From positions 1,054,001 to 1,118,000 of the forward strand of contig NZ_JASGJZ010000001.1 in the NCBI RefSeq assembly GCF_047601025.1: DNA of 64,000 bases, given 5' to 3'. This DNA comes from Pseudorhodoferax sp047601025 (GTDB taxonomy: Bacteria > Pseudomonadota > Gammaproteobacteria > Burkholderiales > Burkholderiaceae_C). The notes under the pieces are model-generated. The model did not search any database. It worked only from the letters and a program-made list of their open reading frames with translations, and had not been told where the DNA came from. This document shows positions 63,540-64,000 of this stretch, in pieces. Within the stretch, counting starts at the first letter, position 1. Every line of letters starts with the position of its first letter. A program made the position numbers and the translations under genes.

Positions 63540-64000
63540 TCAGGGATAGAAGGCGTCGAGGTGGTAGCCCACCACGCGGGCCCGGCCGGCGTTGTCGGCC
63601 ATCTGCAGGTCGACGCTGGGGGACCATTCGCCGTGCGGGTCCAGCGCGTCGGGCGGACCGCCCAGCTCCTGCGGCGACAGCACGCGGCGCACCACGGCCT
63701 GCCCGGTGATGTCCTTCAGCGTCAGCGCGATGGCCGGCAAGGCGACCGGATACGGCGCGCGGTTGCGCAGCGTCAGGCTCAGCCGGTAGCCGCTGTCGCC
63801 GACGACATGGAACGAGGAGCCGTCGATCACGACCGCATCGATGCGGCGCAGCGGCTGCACGCGGCAGCCGGCCGGCGCGCACAGTGCGTTCAGCAGCGGA
63901 CGCAGCGCCGGCGCCCTGGCGCCGAGCCGGTCGCGCTCGTGCACGGCCAATTGCCACAGCAGGCCAAGCGCCAACAGCCACGCGGCCACGCGCCAGGCCG
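63540..64000 (-). CDS. DUF3426 protein, C-terminal part (runs off the window)
   Basis: The last ~150 residues of a DUF3426 protein: a membrane helix (AAWLLALGLLWQLAVHERDRL) followed by the periplasmic DUF3426 domain (LCAPAGCRVQPLRRIDAVVIDGSSF, YRLSLTLRNRAPYPVALPAIALTL, VLSPQELGG). Full-length proteins begin with an MJ0042 zinc-ribbon; that part would lie beyond the window end. Function is unknown. The gene is 20 bases upstream of the PfkB kinase, same strand. Confidence 0.85.
   Translation of the reverse strand, partial: AWRVAAWLLALGLLWQLAVHERDRLGARAPALRPLLNALCAPAGCRVQPLRRIDAVVIDGSSFHVVGDSGYRLSLTLRNRAPYPVALPAIALTLKDITGQAVVRRVLSPQELGGPPDALDPHGEWSPSVDLQMADNAGRARVVGYHLDAFYP

Overview
The window is a gene-dense, very GC-rich chromosomal segment of a Gram-negative bacterium. 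Gene content and order point to Burkholderiales, most likely a Comamonadaceae-like lineage. Supporting signs are a Bug-type solute receptor, a DUF4148 protein, the order corC-lnt-glyQ-glyS-gmhB-plsC, the order ffh-ccsA-PP0621-pilS-pilR-ampD-nrdA-nrdB-histone H1-like, and a C-terminal PEP-CTERM signal. The taxonomic placement is inferred from family knowledge and was not searched. There is no phage, IS transposase, rRNA or CRISPR array. Almost all of the sequence is housekeeping or catabolic core genome.

Layout: (1) 0-9.7 kb holds a Bug receptor, a double-length UvrA, a PEP-CTERM protein and an MHS-family transporter. (2) 9.8-19.0 kb is a minus-strand leucine/isovalerate operon (mccB, methylglutaconyl-CoA hydratase, DUF4126, mccA, hydroxyacid reductase, HMG-CoA lyase). 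It runs with overlapping stops and starts into lysE, ybaK-like, DUF1289 and HCCA-isomerase-like genes. (3) 19.1-24.6 kb holds a TRIC-like channel, a HAD phosphatase, YchJ, an acyl-CoA dehydrogenase, a thiolase and carbonic anhydrase. (4) 24.7-35.1 kb holds a metallo-beta-lactamase-fold hydrolase, then a minus-strand block for envelope and translation: corC, lnt, glyQS, gmhB, plsC and a YgjP-like peptidase. (5) 35.2-40.6 kb holds small hypotheticals, a lipase-like hydrolase, an enoyl-CoA hydratase, tRNA-Met with three stacked hairpins, DUF4148 and a FUSC efflux protein. (6) 40.6-49.4 kb holds miaB, the GlrK/YfhG/GlrR (QseE/QseG/QseF) two-component operon, opgH and a NUP-family lipoprotein. (7) 49.8-57.0 kb holds a frameshifted methyltransferase, ffh, a cytochrome c assembly gene, pilS-pilR and ampD. 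(8) 57-64 kb holds NrdR boxes, nrdA, nrdB, a lysine-alanine histone H1-like gene, a PfkB kinase and the end of a DUF3426 gene.

The most interesting signal is the 221-bp region between glrR and opgH. It contains a perfect TGTC-N10-GACA palindrome (the motif reported for enterobacterial GlrR), then a perfect match to the IHF consensus inside an AT-rich 14-bp inverted repeat, then a near-perfect sigma-54 -24/-12 promoter. The promoter also decides the opgH start codon. This predicts that GlrK/GlrR directly controls osmoregulated periplasmic glucan synthesis here. The second notable signal is a family of three roughly 0.2-kb intergenic elements with terminal inverted repeats. Each begins at the TGA stop codon of the upstream gene and all lie in the same orientation relative to transcription. 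Other points are tandem NrdR boxes at nrdA, a 23-bp hairpin between nrdA and nrdB, and a GAFTDA substitution in GlrR.

Several minus-10-like hexamers (TAGAAT or TAAAAT followed by C residues) recur upstream of housekeeping genes and help fix start codons. Start choices below use these hexamers, Shine-Dalgarno matches and stop/start overlaps.
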